From positions 24,115 through 88,114 of the forward strand of contig JACJNZ010000071.1 of the NCBI GenBank assembly GCA_014695325.1: 64,000 nt of DNA, given 5' to 3'. Both the position numbers and the translations under genes were made by a program. This document shows positions 47,984 through 56,821 of the stretch, piece after piece; positions within the stretch are counted from its first letter, which is position 1, and every line of letters starts with the position of its first letter. This DNA comes from Cyanobacteria bacterium FACHB-502. GTDB lineage: Bacteria > Cyanobacteriota > Cyanobacteriia > Elainellales > Elainellaceae. Under the pieces are notes generated by a model. The model had not been told where the DNA came from. It did not search any database and saw only the letters and a program-made list of their open reading frames with translations.

Positions 47984-48179
47984 AAGTAAGAATTATCCCT
48001 CTTCCAGAGGAACCAATCGGGTGATTGCTTTAGTTAGGCTTCAGGTTACATTAAATATATCGAAAGCAAATGTATTGAAAGCAATCGACAGCATCTTCCT
48101 CAAAACCACTTCATTGCTTGAGGTTTGATGCTAAAAATTAATTTCCTTTGTTTCACCCCTCACCCCCAGAATAGAAGTT

Positions 48180-48380
48180 ATGGAACTCCAGTATCGAGGC
48201 GTTCGCTACAGCCTAAATTCCAATTCAATGACCGTTGAGAATGCATCAGTGAGCGGACAATATCGCGGTGCGAAAGTTAGATTTCATCAGCCGATTCACA
48301 AGCTGGCAATTCAGCAGGTTCTACACCTAATGTATCGCGGAACTAAGTTTGACGAAGCGATTGGTACACCGATCGCCTAA
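48180..48380 (+). CDS. DUF4278 protein
   Basis: 66 residues. It has the diagnostic pattern of DUF4278: MELQYRGVRYSLN at the N-terminus, a central GQYRGAKVRF and a C-terminal LMYRGTKFD. Such small proteins are numerous in cyanobacteria and have no known function. A good terminator follows at 48459. Confidence 0.85.
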   Translation: MELQYRGVRYSLNSNSMTVENASVSGQYRGAKVRFHQPIHKLAIQQVLHLMYRGTKFDEAIGTPIA

Positions 48381-48458
48381 CTCCTCGCTTGCTCCAATTC
48401 TCAGCCCTCATCTCTAAGCGATCTTTAAAGTCAACGCTTCCTAAGGTTAATCGATCGA

Positions 48459-48482
48459 CCTAGCTCAAGGGCTAGGTTTTTT
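48459..48482 (+). terminator. Rho-independent terminator after the DUF4278 gene
   Basis: ACCTAGC pairs perfectly with GCTAGGT around TCAAGG, followed by TTTTT. Confidence 0.8.
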
Positions 48483-48500
48483 GTTGTCTTGAAGATTGCT

Positions 48501-48764
48501 TTAGTTGACTGCAGCCCACATCCAGGTCAGAACAAACATAAGTCCAATTCCTACTAGGAAATCCGGTTTTTCCTGCCATAGCTGATGGAATCGGTCGCGG
48601 ACAAACCGGAAGAAAAAGCGTCGTTCTTGTCCCAGTTCTGTCATGTATTGCGCGACTTTTACATCCACTTCTTCGATCGAGACCTCACCTCGTTTATAGG
48701 CAGCGTCCAGGGTATCCAGCTTTTGCCAGTACTCTTTTGTGGACTCCATTAAGTTAGGAACCAT
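48501..48764 (-). CDS. Small single-membrane-span protein
   Basis: 87 residues. A charged helical N-terminal part (MESTKEYWQKLDTLDAAYKR, EEVDVKVAQYMTELGQERR) is followed by one C-terminal membrane segment (FLVGIGLMFVLTWMWAA). An in-frame ATG at 48749 is an alternative start. Neither has a strong ribosome-binding site. It looks like a conserved cyanobacterial small membrane protein of unknown function. Confidence 0.7.
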   Translation of the reverse strand: MVPNLMESTKEYWQKLDTLDAAYKRGEVSIEEVDVKVAQYMTELGQERRFFFRFVRDRFHQLWQEKPDFLVGIGLMFVLTWMWAAVN

Positions 48765-48977
48765 GCTTTTAAACCCAACAATTACTTCAGTGGTCGAACT
48801 TGGATTAACCCTAACGCGATGCTGAGGGAAAATTAGTCTGCATAGAGTTAGAAGCGGTTTTTATCAATGGTTAGAACTCCCGCTGTTATGAAAAGTTTGC
48901 GACCGCCCCCCTGATAGATAGGGTTATCCTTGAGAGTGTGTTCAATCACTTTCCCTATTACCGTTTGTCTACGCCTT

Positions 48978-50498
48978 ATGTCCGATACGCCAAATTCGAC
49001 CCGCAAAACTAGCGTTACTGAACATACCTTGTCTCTGCTTGATCGCCAGATTTCCTACACTGCATCTGCGGGCTGGCAAACGCTGTTTGATAAGGACAAG
49101 CCGATCGCCGATATGTTTCACGTCGCGTATCTGGCGAAAGCAGAAGCTGCTTCCTCGCGACCACTCACTTTTGTATTTAATGGGGGACCCGGAGCGGCAT
49201 CTGCTTATTTGCACATGGGCGCACTCGGTCCGAAGCGGATCTATTTTGGCGAAAATGGCGCACTGCCTAAACCGCCCGTTCGATTGATCGATAACCAGGA
49301 AAGCTGGCTTCCTTTTACTGATCTGGTGTTTATTGATCCGATCGGCACTGGGTTCAGCCGCAGCTCTCAGGCAAATTCATCTGACAAAGCAGACGCAGAC
49401 GCAGACGCGAAGCCAGACGAGAAATCAGCTACCAAAGACAGTGAATCCTCGAAGGAACCGAAGGAAACCGAATTTTGGGAGGTCGATCGTGATCTGAAAG
49501 CACTGGGAGAGTTTATTCAACGATTTCTATCGCGACAAAACCGCTGGCTCTCGCCGATTTTCATTGCTGGGGAAAGCTATGGCGGATTTCGGGTAGCAAA
49601 ACTGGCGCGGATGCTTCAGCAGGAATTTGGGGTGGGGCTATCGGGAGCAATTCTAATTTCGCCTGCGCTAGAGTTTAGTTTGCTCTACGGCAGCGATTAC
49701 AACCTCACCTCCTGGACAACGGTATTGCCTTCGTTTGCAGCATCGGCAGCACACCACGATCGCGCTGAGTGGGCAGGGCAACCGGGCAATATGCAGGCAC
49801 ACCTGACCGCAGCCGAAGAATTTGCCCGCAAGACGCTGATTCCCCTTTTGGTGATGGGCGATGCAATGGCGTTAGAAGAGCGACAGGCAGCCTATGAGCA
49901 GATGGCAAAGCTGATTGGCTTACCCCAGTCTATTGTGGAACGGCAGGCAGGACGCATTGGGATCGATGTGTTTTCGCGAGAACTGCTGCGCGATCGACAG
50001 CGGATTGTGGGCTTATACGATGCTTCGATTACGGCGATCGATCCCTTTCCCGATCGCCCAAACTTTGAAGGCACTGACCCCACGCTGGATGGACTCGATC
50101 GCCTCTTTACGGGTGCAATCAACAGCCATCTGCGCGATACGCTCGGCGTTGAAACGGATTTGATTTATAACCTGCTGAACTACGAAACCTTCAAAGCCTG
50201 GAAGTTTGACATGAACGGGCAACTCAAGCAGGGCTTTATTGGTGCAGTCGATGATTTGCGAGTTGGAATGACGCTCAACCCTTATATGCAGGTGTATATT
50301 ACTCACGGACTCTTTGATTTGGTTACGCCTTATTTTGCTTCCAATCATCTCGCAGATTTGATGAAGCTCAACCCCGAAATTCGCCCTAATTTGAGGCTGA
50401 AACATTATGAGGGCGGACATATGTTTTATACCTGGGAACGATCGCGCCAGGAATGGTTTGGTGAGATGCAAACGTTTTACCAGAAGGCGATCGAATAA
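48978..50498 (+). CDS. S10-type serine carboxypeptidase-like peptidase
   Basis: 506 residues from the ATG at 48978; the longer frame to 48930 has no family similarity. The S10 motifs are FNGGPGAASAYLHMG (oxyanion region), the nucleophile in GESYGGFR (about 199), the Asp in HGLFDLVTPYF and the His in YEGGHMFYTW. An Asp/Ala/Lys-rich insert (about 135-160) is low-complexity. No signal peptide is apparent, which is unusual for an S10 enzyme, so it may be cytoplasmic. It removes C-terminal residues from peptides. Confidence 0.9.
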   Translation: MSDTPNSTRKTSVTEHTLSLLDRQISYTASAGWQTLFDKDKPIADMFHVAYLAKAEAASSRPLTFVFNGGPGAASAYLHMGALGPKRIYFGENGALPKPPVRLIDNQESWLPFTDLVFIDPIGTGFSRSSQANSSDKADADADAKPDEKSATKDSESSKEPKETEFWEVDRDLKALGEFIQRFLSRQNRWLSPIFIAGESYGGFRVAKLARMLQQEFGVGLSGAILISPALEFSLLYGSDYNLTSWTTVLPSFAASAAHHDRAEWAGQPGNMQAHLTAAEEFARKTLIPLLVMGDAMALEERQAAYEQMAKLIGLPQSIVERQAGRIGIDVFSRELLRDRQRIVGLYDASITAIDPFPDRPNFEGTDPTLDGLDRLFTGAINSHLRDTLGVETDLIYNLLNYETFKAWKFDMNGQLKQGFIGAVDDLRVGMTLNPYMQVYITHGLFDLVTPYFASNHLADLMKLNPEIRPNLRLKHYEGGHMFYTWERSRQEWFGEMQTFYQKAIE

Positions 50499-50540
50499 TT
50501 CAGATAATTATCACAAAGTTATCCCAAATTGCAATCCGTT

Positions 50541-50573
50541 ACCTCTTCTTTAATCGCTGGAAGAAGAGGTTTT
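50541..50573 (+). terminator. Terminator between convergent genes
   Basis: ACCTCTTCTT pairs perfectly with AAGAAGAGGT around a ten-base loop, then TTTT. It closes the S10 gene. Confidence 0.75.
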
Positions 50574-50616
50574 CCCACAGTCGTTTTTTCGCGAATGTTT
50601 TTTGCGGTTCTCTGGG

Positions 50617-52008
50617 TTAGCGAACTGGTAAACAAACGGTAAACTGCGTTCTTCCGGGCTGCGATTCGAGGGTAACTGATCCCTGATGCCGATTTTCGAC
50701 AATTCGGCGCACCATTTCCAATCCCAACCCCGATCCTTTTCCCACCGCTTTGGTTGTAAAGAACGGCTCAAAGATTCTCGATCGAATCTCCGGCGGAATT
50801 CCTGAACCAGAATCAGCAATTTGTACCAGAATGCGATCGCCCTGATTTTTCGTGGTTAACTCTAGAATTCCTTTTTCATTCATAGCATCGATCGCGTTAT
50901 CAATCAGGTTTGTCCAGACCTGATTCAATTCACTGCCATACGCGGAGATTTGAGGCAGATCAGGAGCATAGCTGCGTTTGACTTCAATTCCATGTTTAAC
51001 TTTGTAGCTAAATAGCTTCAGTGTATCTTCTAAGCCATCATGCACATTCACGATTTGCTGTGCCCCCTGATCAAGATGCGAATAAGACTTCATCGATCGC
51101 ACCAGTTCAGCAATCCGTTCTGCGCCGTGGAGCCCGCTCGTAATCATGGACATCACCTCAAATGATAATGCTAGCCAGCGAATTCCCATCTCTCTCATTT
51201 CGGTGGAATCATCACGCCAGCGTTCCATTAAGTGTTCCAGCGTTTTGATTTTAATATCACCTTGTGCTAACGGTTCAGCCAGTTTCCAGGCATCCTTAAC
51301 GCCGTAATCCTCCAGCCAGTCGAGCAGTTCTTCTTCTCGATCGCTCAGCGCCATCGGGTCAGTGTGCTTGTGCAAAATCGCCTCGTAGCCCTTGTCGCGG
51401 GTTTCCAGCCATTCCTGTGTGTGTTCTGGCTCAACTTGAGTTTGTCCGTAAACCAGATTCATTCGCTGTAGCTCGATCAGGGCAGGCGTGACATCTTTTA
51501 AGGCTCTGACGACAGCAGCGGCGGGATTGTTGAGTTCGTGCGCGAGTCCGGCTGCCAGTGTGCCCAGGGCTGCCATCTTTTCTCGATTACGGATAAACGA
51601 CTCCAGCCCCCGCGATCGACGGGCAACGGTTTGAAAAATCTGCTGCTCAAACACGCGGCATTCGTGCAGCAATGCTAAAAAGTCATCATTGCAGAGCCGA
51701 TATAAACGGCAGTCCGTTAGTCCTCGCACAGTAACCGGGGAAGCCTCTCCAGTTAATACTGGGATTTCACCAAAAAACGCAGGGGCTTCGTGATGTCCGA
51801 TCGGCATTTCAACCCCGTCACTTTTGCGCGTCATTCCAATCTGTCCTTGCATTAGGACCAAAAAGCCGATCGGCGCATCTCCCTCACGGGTGAGAATTTG
51901 GTTTGTCGATAGCTCGACTAATTCCGAGCGGTGACAGATCCAGTTCAGGCGCTCGATTGGCAATGGGTGAAATAATTCCAGCTTGGCTAACTCTTCAGCA
52001 CATAACAT
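50617..52008 (-). CDS. Histidine kinase with N-terminal cyclic-nucleotide-binding-like domain
   Basis: 463 residues. An N-terminal CRP/cNMP-binding-like domain (about 10-125; [17 protein letters not shown]) is followed by a HisKA region with the phospho-acceptor in [14 protein letters not shown] (about 156) and an ATPase domain with N-box [14 protein letters not shown]1 [10 protein letters not shown] and G2 [11 protein letters not shown]. No membrane segment is seen, so it is cytoplasmic. It is divergent from a response-regulator fusion, which is likely its partner; this gene pair is recurrent in bacteria. The ligand is unknown. Confidence 0.93.
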   Translation of the reverse strand: MLCAEELAKLELFHPLPIERLNWICHRSELVELSTNQILTREGDAPIGFLVLMQGQIGMTRKSDGVEMPIGHHEAPAFFGEIPVLTGEASPVTVRGLTDCRLYRLCNDDFLALLHECRVFEQQIFQTVARRSRGLESFIRNREKMAALGTLAAGLAHELNNPAAAVVRALKDVTPALIELQRMNLVYGQTQVEPEHTQEWLETRDKGYEAILHKHTDPMALSDREEELLDWLEDYGVKDAWKLAEPLAQGDIKIKTLEHLMERWRDDSTEMREMGIRWLALSFEVMSMITSGLHGAERIAELVRSMKSYSHLDQGAQQIVNVHDGLEDTLKLFSYKVKHGIEVKRSYAPDLPQISAYGSELNQVWTNLIDNAIDAMNEKGILELTTKNQGDRILVQIADSGSGIPPEIRSRIFEPFFTTKAVGKGSGLGLEMVRRIVENRHQGSVTLESQPGRTQFTVCLPVR

Positions 52009-52032
52009 GATGATTTTGCCTCAATCGAGAAC

Positions 52033-52102
52033 TTGGCTAAAACTTGTTGGCTAGAACCTGTTAGCTGAAACTTGTTGACTAAAACTTGTTGACTAAAACT
52101 TG
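52033..52102. repeat. 14-bp tandem repeat, five copies
   Basis: Five exact-length units near TTGACTAAAACTTG, the last two identical. They lie 25 bp upstream of the histidine-kinase start, inside its leader. Confidence 0.9.
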
Positions 52103-52143
52103 GACGATGGCAATTCTGGAAAAAATGTCGCTGTTCTCTCGGT

Positions 52144-52214
52144 TTCAAAGCCCCTTAGAATTAGGAAATTTAGAGGGCAGTGCAGGACATTTGCAGCTTC
52201 TCAAATCACCTCTA
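52144..52214. repeat. Dispersed repeat copy (CTTCTCAAATC family)
   Basis: TTCAAAGCCCCTTAGAATTA, TTTAGAGGGCAGTGCAGGAC and CTTCTCAAATCACCTCTA align with the copy at 43063-43133. Confidence 0.65.
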
Positions 52215-52269
52215 GCGGAAACTGTAAGGTAGACAACAAACCAAAGCACTAAACGATCGGTTTAACCAA

Positions 52270-52311
52270 TTTTGAGTAATTGTTTTAGAATGTTTTTGAG
52301 TAATTGTTTTA
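52270..52311. repeat. 18-bp direct repeat
   Basis: TTTTGAGTAATTGTTTTA occurs at 52270-52287 and again at 52294-52311, six bases apart, upstream of the response-regulator fusion. Confidence 0.85.
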
Positions 52312-52452
52312 AAGTGTGAATCTGCTGCTTTCCGGAAACCCTGCAAAGAATTGACTTTGTCACAATCAGACTTTGTCGCAATACAATCAATACACAACTA
52401 ATATCGAAGGTAGCCCGAAGCGAATATTGCTGATAATTCTGGAGCAAACGAT

Positions 52453-54117
52453 ATGGCGAAACCAATCATTCTCACAGTAGATGATGATCCAGATGTTCTG
52501 CAAGCGATCGCACGAGATTTGCGAAAACAGTACGGCGATCGATTTCGGATTGTGCGGGCAGATTCCGGGGCGGTGGCGATCGACGCGCTGCATCAGATTA
52601 AGCTGCGAAATGAAGCGGTTGCCCTGTTTCTGGTCGATCAGCGAATGCCGCAGATGAACGGGGTCGAGTTGCTGGAGCAGGCAATTCCGCTCTTTCCAGA
52701 AGCAAAGCGGGCACTGCTGACCGCCTACGCTGATACCGATGCTGCGATTCGCGCCATTAATAGTGCCAGGCTTGACTACTACCTGCTGAAGCCCTGGGAC
52801 CCGCCCGAGGAGCGGCTGTATCCGGTGCTGGATGATTTACTCGATGACTGGATGGCAGGTTTCCGTCCGCCATTTGAAGGCATTCGCGTGGTGGGCAATC
52901 GCTGGTCGCCGCAATCCCATGAAGTGAAGGATTTTCTGGCACGAAACCAGATTCCCTATCAGTGGTTGGATGTGGAACTTGCACAGGAAGCCTGTCAGCT
53001 CCTGGCTTATGGCGAACCCGATGGACTTCAGCGTTTGCCGCTCGTGCTGTTTACTGATGGTTCGCGCCTGGTTCAGCCCTCTACCTTAGAAATTGCGGCG
53101 CGGATTGGGCTGCGAACCCAGGCAGAACGTCCCTTTTATGATCTGGCGATCGTGGGGGGAGGTCCGGCGGGACTGGCGGCGGCGGTGTATGGGGCATCGG
53201 AAGGGCTAACCACGGTGATGATCGAGCGCGAAGCTCCGGGCGGGCAGGCAGGGTCGAGTTCGCGAATCGAAAACTATCTCGGTTTCCCGGTAGGACTCAG
53301 CGGCGCGGATCTGGCACGGCGAGCCGTAACCCAGGCAAAGCGGTTTGGTGTAGAGATTTTAACGCCACAAACGGTGACTGGCATTCGGCTTCAGGATTCC
53401 TACCGCATTCTTACCCTGGCAGACGGCAGCGAAGTAAGCTGTCACGCGCTCTTGATCGCCAGCGGCGTTTCTTACCGAAAGCTCAACATTCCAGGCGAAG
53501 AGCGATTGTCGGGTGCGGGCTTGTATTACGGGGCAGCAATGACCGAGGCTCTCTCCTGTCAGGGGGAAGATGTGTTTGTCGTGGGCGGTGCAAACTCGGC
53601 AGGACAGGCGGCAATGCACTTCTCGAAATATGCGCGATCGGTCACGATGCTGGTGCGCGGTAATTCCCTCACCAAGAGTATGTCTCAATATTTGATTGAT
53701 CAAATCGAATCAACCCCCAACATCACTGTTCGTACCTACACCCAGGTTGCAGAAGTTAAAGGCGAGAAGAATTTAGAGGGAATCGTGCTGCAAGACACTC
53801 GCACCGGAGCGCAAGAAACTGTTCCAGCACCATCGCTGTTTATCTTTATTGGCGCACGTCCGGCAACCGATTGGCTGGCAGGGGTGGTAGAACGCGATGA
53901 AAACGGCTTTATTCTAGCGGGTCCAGATTTGCTGCAAAACCAGAGCCGTCCAAAGGGCTGGACGCTCGATCGCGATCCGTTTCTGCTGGAAACGAATGTG
54001 CCCGGTATTTTTGTAGCGGGAGATGTGCGGCATGGCTCGGTAAAGCGGGTTGCATCGGGCGTTGGCGAGGGCAGCGTTTGTGTGCAGTTTATCCATCGCT
54101 ATCTCAGCAAAGTGTAA
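52453..54117 (+). CDS. Response regulator fused to glutaredoxin-like and flavin reductase domains
   Basis: 554 residues; the ATG at 52453 has GGAG upstream. Order: receiver domain (TVDDDPDVLQAI; phospho-Asp in LVDQRMPQMNG, about 61), a glutaredoxin-like domain (about 146-225) in which the usual CxxC is SPQS (NRWSPQSHEVKDFLARNQIP), then a thioredoxin-reductase-like FAD/NAD(P)H module (AIVGGGPAGLAAAVYGASEG; VVGGANSAGQAAM). The reductase part also lacks the CxxC of thioredoxin reductase, leaving EALSCQGED. So a flavin-dependent, non-thiol activity is likely. The kinase partner is divergent. Often annotated as fused response regulator/thioredoxin-disulfide reductase. Confidence 0.92.
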   Translation: MAKPIILTVDDDPDVLQAIARDLRKQYGDRFRIVRADSGAVAIDALHQIKLRNEAVALFLVDQRMPQMNGVELLEQAIPLFPEAKRALLTAYADTDAAIRAINSARLDYYLLKPWDPPEERLYPVLDDLLDDWMAGFRPPFEGIRVVGNRWSPQSHEVKDFLARNQIPYQWLDVELAQEACQLLAYGEPDGLQRLPLVLFTDGSRLVQPSTLEIAARIGLRTQAERPFYDLAIVGGGPAGLAAAVYGASEGLTTVMIEREAPGGQAGSSSRIENYLGFPVGLSGADLARRAVTQAKRFGVEILTPQTVTGIRLQDSYRILTLADGSEVSCHALLIASGVSYRKLNIPGEERLSGAGLYYGAAMTEALSCQGEDVFVVGGANSAGQAAMHFSKYARSVTMLVRGNSLTKSMSQYLIDQIESTPNITVRTYTQVAEVKGEKNLEGIVLQDTRTGAQETVPAPSLFIFIGARPATDWLAGVVERDENGFILAGPDLLQNQSRPKGWTLDRDPFLLETNVPGIFVAGDVRHGSVKRVASGVGEGSVCVQFIHRYLSKV

Positions 54118-54234
54118 TTTTTCCAGAGAATCGATTCAGCCTAGAGAATCAATTCAGCAGTGTAAAAAAAAGGGGGGCAGTGCCCACCCTAAAATGAACT
54201 GAAATTAGAATTCAAGCCGTAACTCGACTCAGAT

Positions 54235-54579
54235 TTACCGCTGTTCTAGCGATGTGATAAGCGGCTGTCGTACAGGCTGATAGTAGCGCTCTTCCAGCCA
54301 GACACGCAGATCGTCTTCAGAAATCCATTCGCTTTCTTGCCCCGTTATCGGATCGTGAGCGTGCCAAATCGGATTGCCCATCTGGTCGTAGGTTTTCCAG
54401 ATATGGGGTTCTGTTGTCGATTCCAGCATGCGGGAGATCGGTCGCCAAATTTGCCTCAGCCAGTCGCTCAGTCGATGGGTATGACCGGAGTTGTCTTGCG
54501 ATACCTGCTGAAGTTCAGCGATCGTTAAAGGAATTTGTTCGAGTTGTTTATACTCCAACCACTGTTTTTGCGTTCTCAT
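54235..54579 (-). CDS. Small conserved hypothetical protein
   Basis: 114 residues starting at the ATG at 54579, which has a strong GAGGAGGT site eight bases upstream; the longer frame to 54624 is rejected. The C-terminal half contains WKTYDQMGNPIWHAHDPITG and EWISEDDLRVWLEERYYQ. I do not recognise the family. No signal or membrane segment is visible. Confidence 0.75.
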   Translation of the reverse strand: MRTQKQWLEYKQLEQIPLTIAELQQVSQDNSGHTHRLSDWLRQIWRPISRMLESTTEPHIWKTYDQMGNPIWHAHDPITGQESEWISEDDLRVWLEERYYQPVRQPLITSLEQR

Positions 54580-55129
54580 TTTTGTGTACCTCCTCACAAC
54601 ATTGCTCTGGCGCTGTTTGCTCATGCAGCGAAGTCCGACAGTTTGACTGCCGAGGAGCAGTTGTTATGAATCCCATAAAGTATGCAGTTGAGCGAAAGGA
54701 GCATTGCTCCCTGTTTAAGTTTCCAGCTTGTTTTAACCGATCTCAAGCCTGGAGTCAGCGAGATGTCGTGAGAGAATGCCGTATTCGGTTGAAATTGCAG
54801 AATCAAATCGACTGCACTTATCCGGCAGAATTCCATCTCAGAAACTCTAGCAGGGCAGACGTTCTGCGATCGGCACTCTACATCTCAAATGGAAATCACC
54901 CTATTGAAAAGCTGCTTTGGGGCAGCAAAGACAAATATCTTTCCTGAAGGACAGGAAAGTAGAACGACCTCTGCTTGACTTACCTATTAGTATAGAAAGC
55001 CTGCGATGGCTCGACCTCCCACACCCGGATGAGCTGACTGGGCGATTCTATCAGGTGTTCTGTCTATCCGGTGTTCTATCAAGTGTGCTGGGTTTGCCTG
55101 CTTTTACAGCGCGATTTGATCAAGACGAA
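54580..55129. other. 550-bp region with a doubtful small ORF
   Basis: Besides the possible ORF at 54666, it holds a perfect hairpin at 54939-54959 (CTTTCCTG with CAGGAAAG, loop AAGGA) lacking a T-run. No RNA gene is recognised. Confidence 0.45.
54666..54947 (+). CDS. Possible small ORF, 93 residues
   Basis: A frame from the ATG at 54666 with GAGGAG eight bases upstream. The product is basic and mixed in character (RSQAWSQRDVVRECRIRLKL, then LYISNGNHPIEKLLWGSKD). It is divergent from the gene before it. No family is recognised and codon evidence is weak, so it may not be real. Confidence 0.3.
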   Translation: MNPIKYAVERKEHCSLFKFPACFNRSQAWSQRDVVRECRIRLKLQNQIDCTYPAEFHLRNSSRADVLRSALYISNGNHPIEKLLWGSKDKYLS

Positions 55130-55522
55130 TCACAGCAGCTCGGCTGCGTCACGCTCTTGCTGAAGGGCAACTTCGACCTGGAGGTATTGGGCTTCGAGCT
55201 GTGCCATAGTCACCGCAATTTCCTCGGCTCTATCTTCAATCCGGTTCAATTGCCCAATCTGTTCTAATTGTCGGCAAAGTGCGACTAGCTCCACTGCTCC
55301 TAAATACTGGCTGCTCGACTTGAGGGAATGAGCCGCCCGCGTAAATTCTTCTGTGTTTTCCTGCACCAGGGCGGTTCGCATCACTGCGAGCAGGGCTGGA
55401 GACTCTTGCAAGTAGCAGTCGATGATTTGAACGAACAGCATGGGTTCATCATCACCCACGATTTCGCGAATTGCGGCGAGTGCAGTAATATCGAGGATCG
55501 AATGAGAGGGGGAGCTTTGCAT
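55130..55522 (-). CDS. HPt-domain phosphotransfer protein
   Basis: 130 residues. It is a single HPt four-helix bundle with the phospho-His in the motif AAHSLKSSSQYLGA (about residue 67). No other domain is seen. It should relay phosphate between a hybrid histidine kinase and a response regulator that are encoded elsewhere. It could also serve a more distant hybrid kinase; the pair at 50.6-54.1 kb needs no HPt. Confidence 0.92.
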   Translation of the reverse strand: MQSSPSHSILDITALAAIREIVGDDEPMLFVQIIDCYLQESPALLAVMRTALVQENTEEFTRAAHSLKSSSQYLGAVELVALCRQLEQIGQLNRIEDRAEEIAVTMAQLEAQYLQVEVALQQERDAAELL

Positions 55523-55663
55523 AAGTCGCCTAAGGATTGGGGACGAGTCAGGAACGCTTTCCGTGCAGGTTTCTACTCAGAGGGCAGCTCGATCGCTGTT
55601 GCTATTGTGAACTTTCTTAGAGTCCCCGGCAAGGGACTTTCTCAACAAGCAGAACTAAACCAT

Positions 55664-55690
55664 AAAAAAGGCATCTCCCTTGTGATGCCT
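55664..55690 (-). terminator. Rho-independent terminator
   Basis: On the minus strand AGGCATC pairs with GATGCCT around an eight-base loop and is followed by a run of T. It lies about 110 bp beyond the end of the gene at 55801. Confidence 0.7.
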
Positions 55691-55800
55691 CTGTGAACTA
55701 TGGATACAGCTTTGGATGAAGCCTTTTGTGTCTGTTGGTTGTGCTGCGACCCTTCGTAGGGAAAACGGTCAATGGTCACTCGTTGAAGGGCTGACTAGCG

Positions 55801-56175
55801 TTATTTCTCAGCTTTGTCCTTGGATCCGCTCACCAGTTGACGCGCTTTACTGACCGCAGTTTCGACCAGGCTCGTTTCTGGCACTTCTCGGTCGTCCAAA
55901 CTTTCAATCCGCTTATAGGGCTGCGGCAGCTTGTCAGGATTCTCGCCCTCCTGCATCCGCTTCTGAAAAATCTCTTCCTGTAAACCTGCTTCCTGGCTGA
56001 ATTGGCTGTAGGCACGATCGATCGACTCATCCGCTGGCTGTCCGGCACCAACCTCAGGAGCCGCAGTCGCCGCAGGGGAAAGGAAAGCGAAACTACTCAG
56101 CCAGATCAAAACCGTTGCGAGAAGAACGATCGCAGCCTGCCGCTTTTGTTTTAGTTGCAATAAAACTTGTCTCAT
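55801..56175 (-). CDS. Small exported or membrane-anchored hypothetical protein
   Basis: 124 residues. A basic start and one hydrophobic stretch (AAIVLLATVLIWLSSFAFLS) followed by AAATAAPEVGAG suggest a signal peptide. The mature part is charged and ends in a Lys/Glu tail (RQLVSGSKDKAEK). It resembles small cyanobacterial stress or low-temperature-induced proteins, but the match is only in style. A terminator follows. Confidence 0.7.
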   Translation of the reverse strand: MRQVLLQLKQKRQAAIVLLATVLIWLSSFAFLSPAATAAPEVGAGQPADESIDRAYSQFSQEAGLQEEIFQKRMQEGENPDKLPQPYKRIESLDDREVPETSLVETAVSKARQLVSGSKDKAEK

Positions 56176-56479
56176 CGGTAATTTTCTAGATTTAATGATG
56201 AAGCGTATTCTATGCAGCGAACCGCATTCCTGCTTCTTTCAGAGGAGAGACTTTCAAGGATGTTTGACAAGGATATTTGAAGGATGTTCGGTCAGTATCT
56301 GATGTCCTACATTGCCCCCTCAATGCTCCAGGAAAATGACTCAGGAATGGGATTTCAAACGCCCGCTGAGTTGCTTAACTCGATCGCAGACGCCGGAGGA
56401 AAATCCTTCCTTTAATAGAAGAAGATCGGGCACGATCTCCTTAAGGTACGACTAGTCCTCTTACAGTTAAATAAAGCTT
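56176..56479. other. 304-bp divergent intergenic region
   Basis: Contains fragments of the dispersed repeat family (ATTGCCCCCTCAATGC near 56312) and a short duplicated CAAGGAT/GAAGGAT motif. No gene is seen. Confidence 0.45.
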
Positions 56480-56674
56480 ATGAATTTGCAATTTAGCGTT
56501 CCCAGTCTAGATAGCTCTGATGCTGCTCGTGACCTGAAAGAAACGATCCTGACTTCAGAACCCGATGCCAAAGTCGATGTGAATCTGGAGCAGAAAATAG
56601 TGACGATCGAAACCGGAGCCTCGGAGGAGACGATTAAGCAGGTTATTACTGCGGCGGGGCATCAGATTGGGTAG
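56480..56674 (+). CDS. HMA-like small protein without metal-binding cysteines
   Basis: 64 residues with the beta-alpha-beta-beta-alpha-beta pattern of heavy-metal-associated (CopZ-like) domains: LQFSVPSLDSSDAARDLKET, then VDVNLEQKIVTIETGASEET and KQVITAAGHQIG. The metal loop that should read MxCxxC reads PSLDSSDAA, so it cannot bind copper in the usual way. It probably has an altered ligand or a protein-interaction role. Confidence 0.85.
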   Translation: MNLQFSVPSLDSSDAARDLKETILTSEPDAKVDVNLEQKIVTIETGASEETIKQVITAAGHQIG

Positions 56675-56821
56675 AAGGGTGAGCGGATGGATGAGTGGAT
56701 AAGTGACTGGGTGGATGAGTCGGGCTTGAGTCACTTGCTGGTTAGTGGCGATCGAGCCTAAACTTTCTCATTCTCAATCCTACTGACTCACTTACCCCGT
56801 TACCCCTCTCCCATCCACTCT

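Larger units (their letters stand above)
47182..48179. other. 1-kb region with palindrome and three repeated mini-frames
   Basis: Between the primase-like gene (minus) and the DUF4278 gene (plus). It contains a perfect 16-bp palindrome (47238-47253) and three direct repeats whose differences are all at one codon position. A 112-codon frame at 47790-48128 includes the third repeat but otherwise looks non-coding. Confidence 0.6.
52009..52452. other. 444-bp divergent promoter region of the HK/RR pair
   Basis: It holds a 14-bp tandem array at 52033, a dispersed-repeat copy at 52144 and an 18-bp direct repeat at 52270. Promoters of both divergent genes must lie here. No gene is visible. Confidence 0.65.

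Noticed and set aside
47790..48128. 112-codon frame containing the third GAVCLT repeat
   Set aside because: Poor start context and unremarkable composition; only the short repeat is of interest.
54939..54959. Perfect 8-bp hairpin considered as a terminator
   Set aside because: No T-run on either strand.
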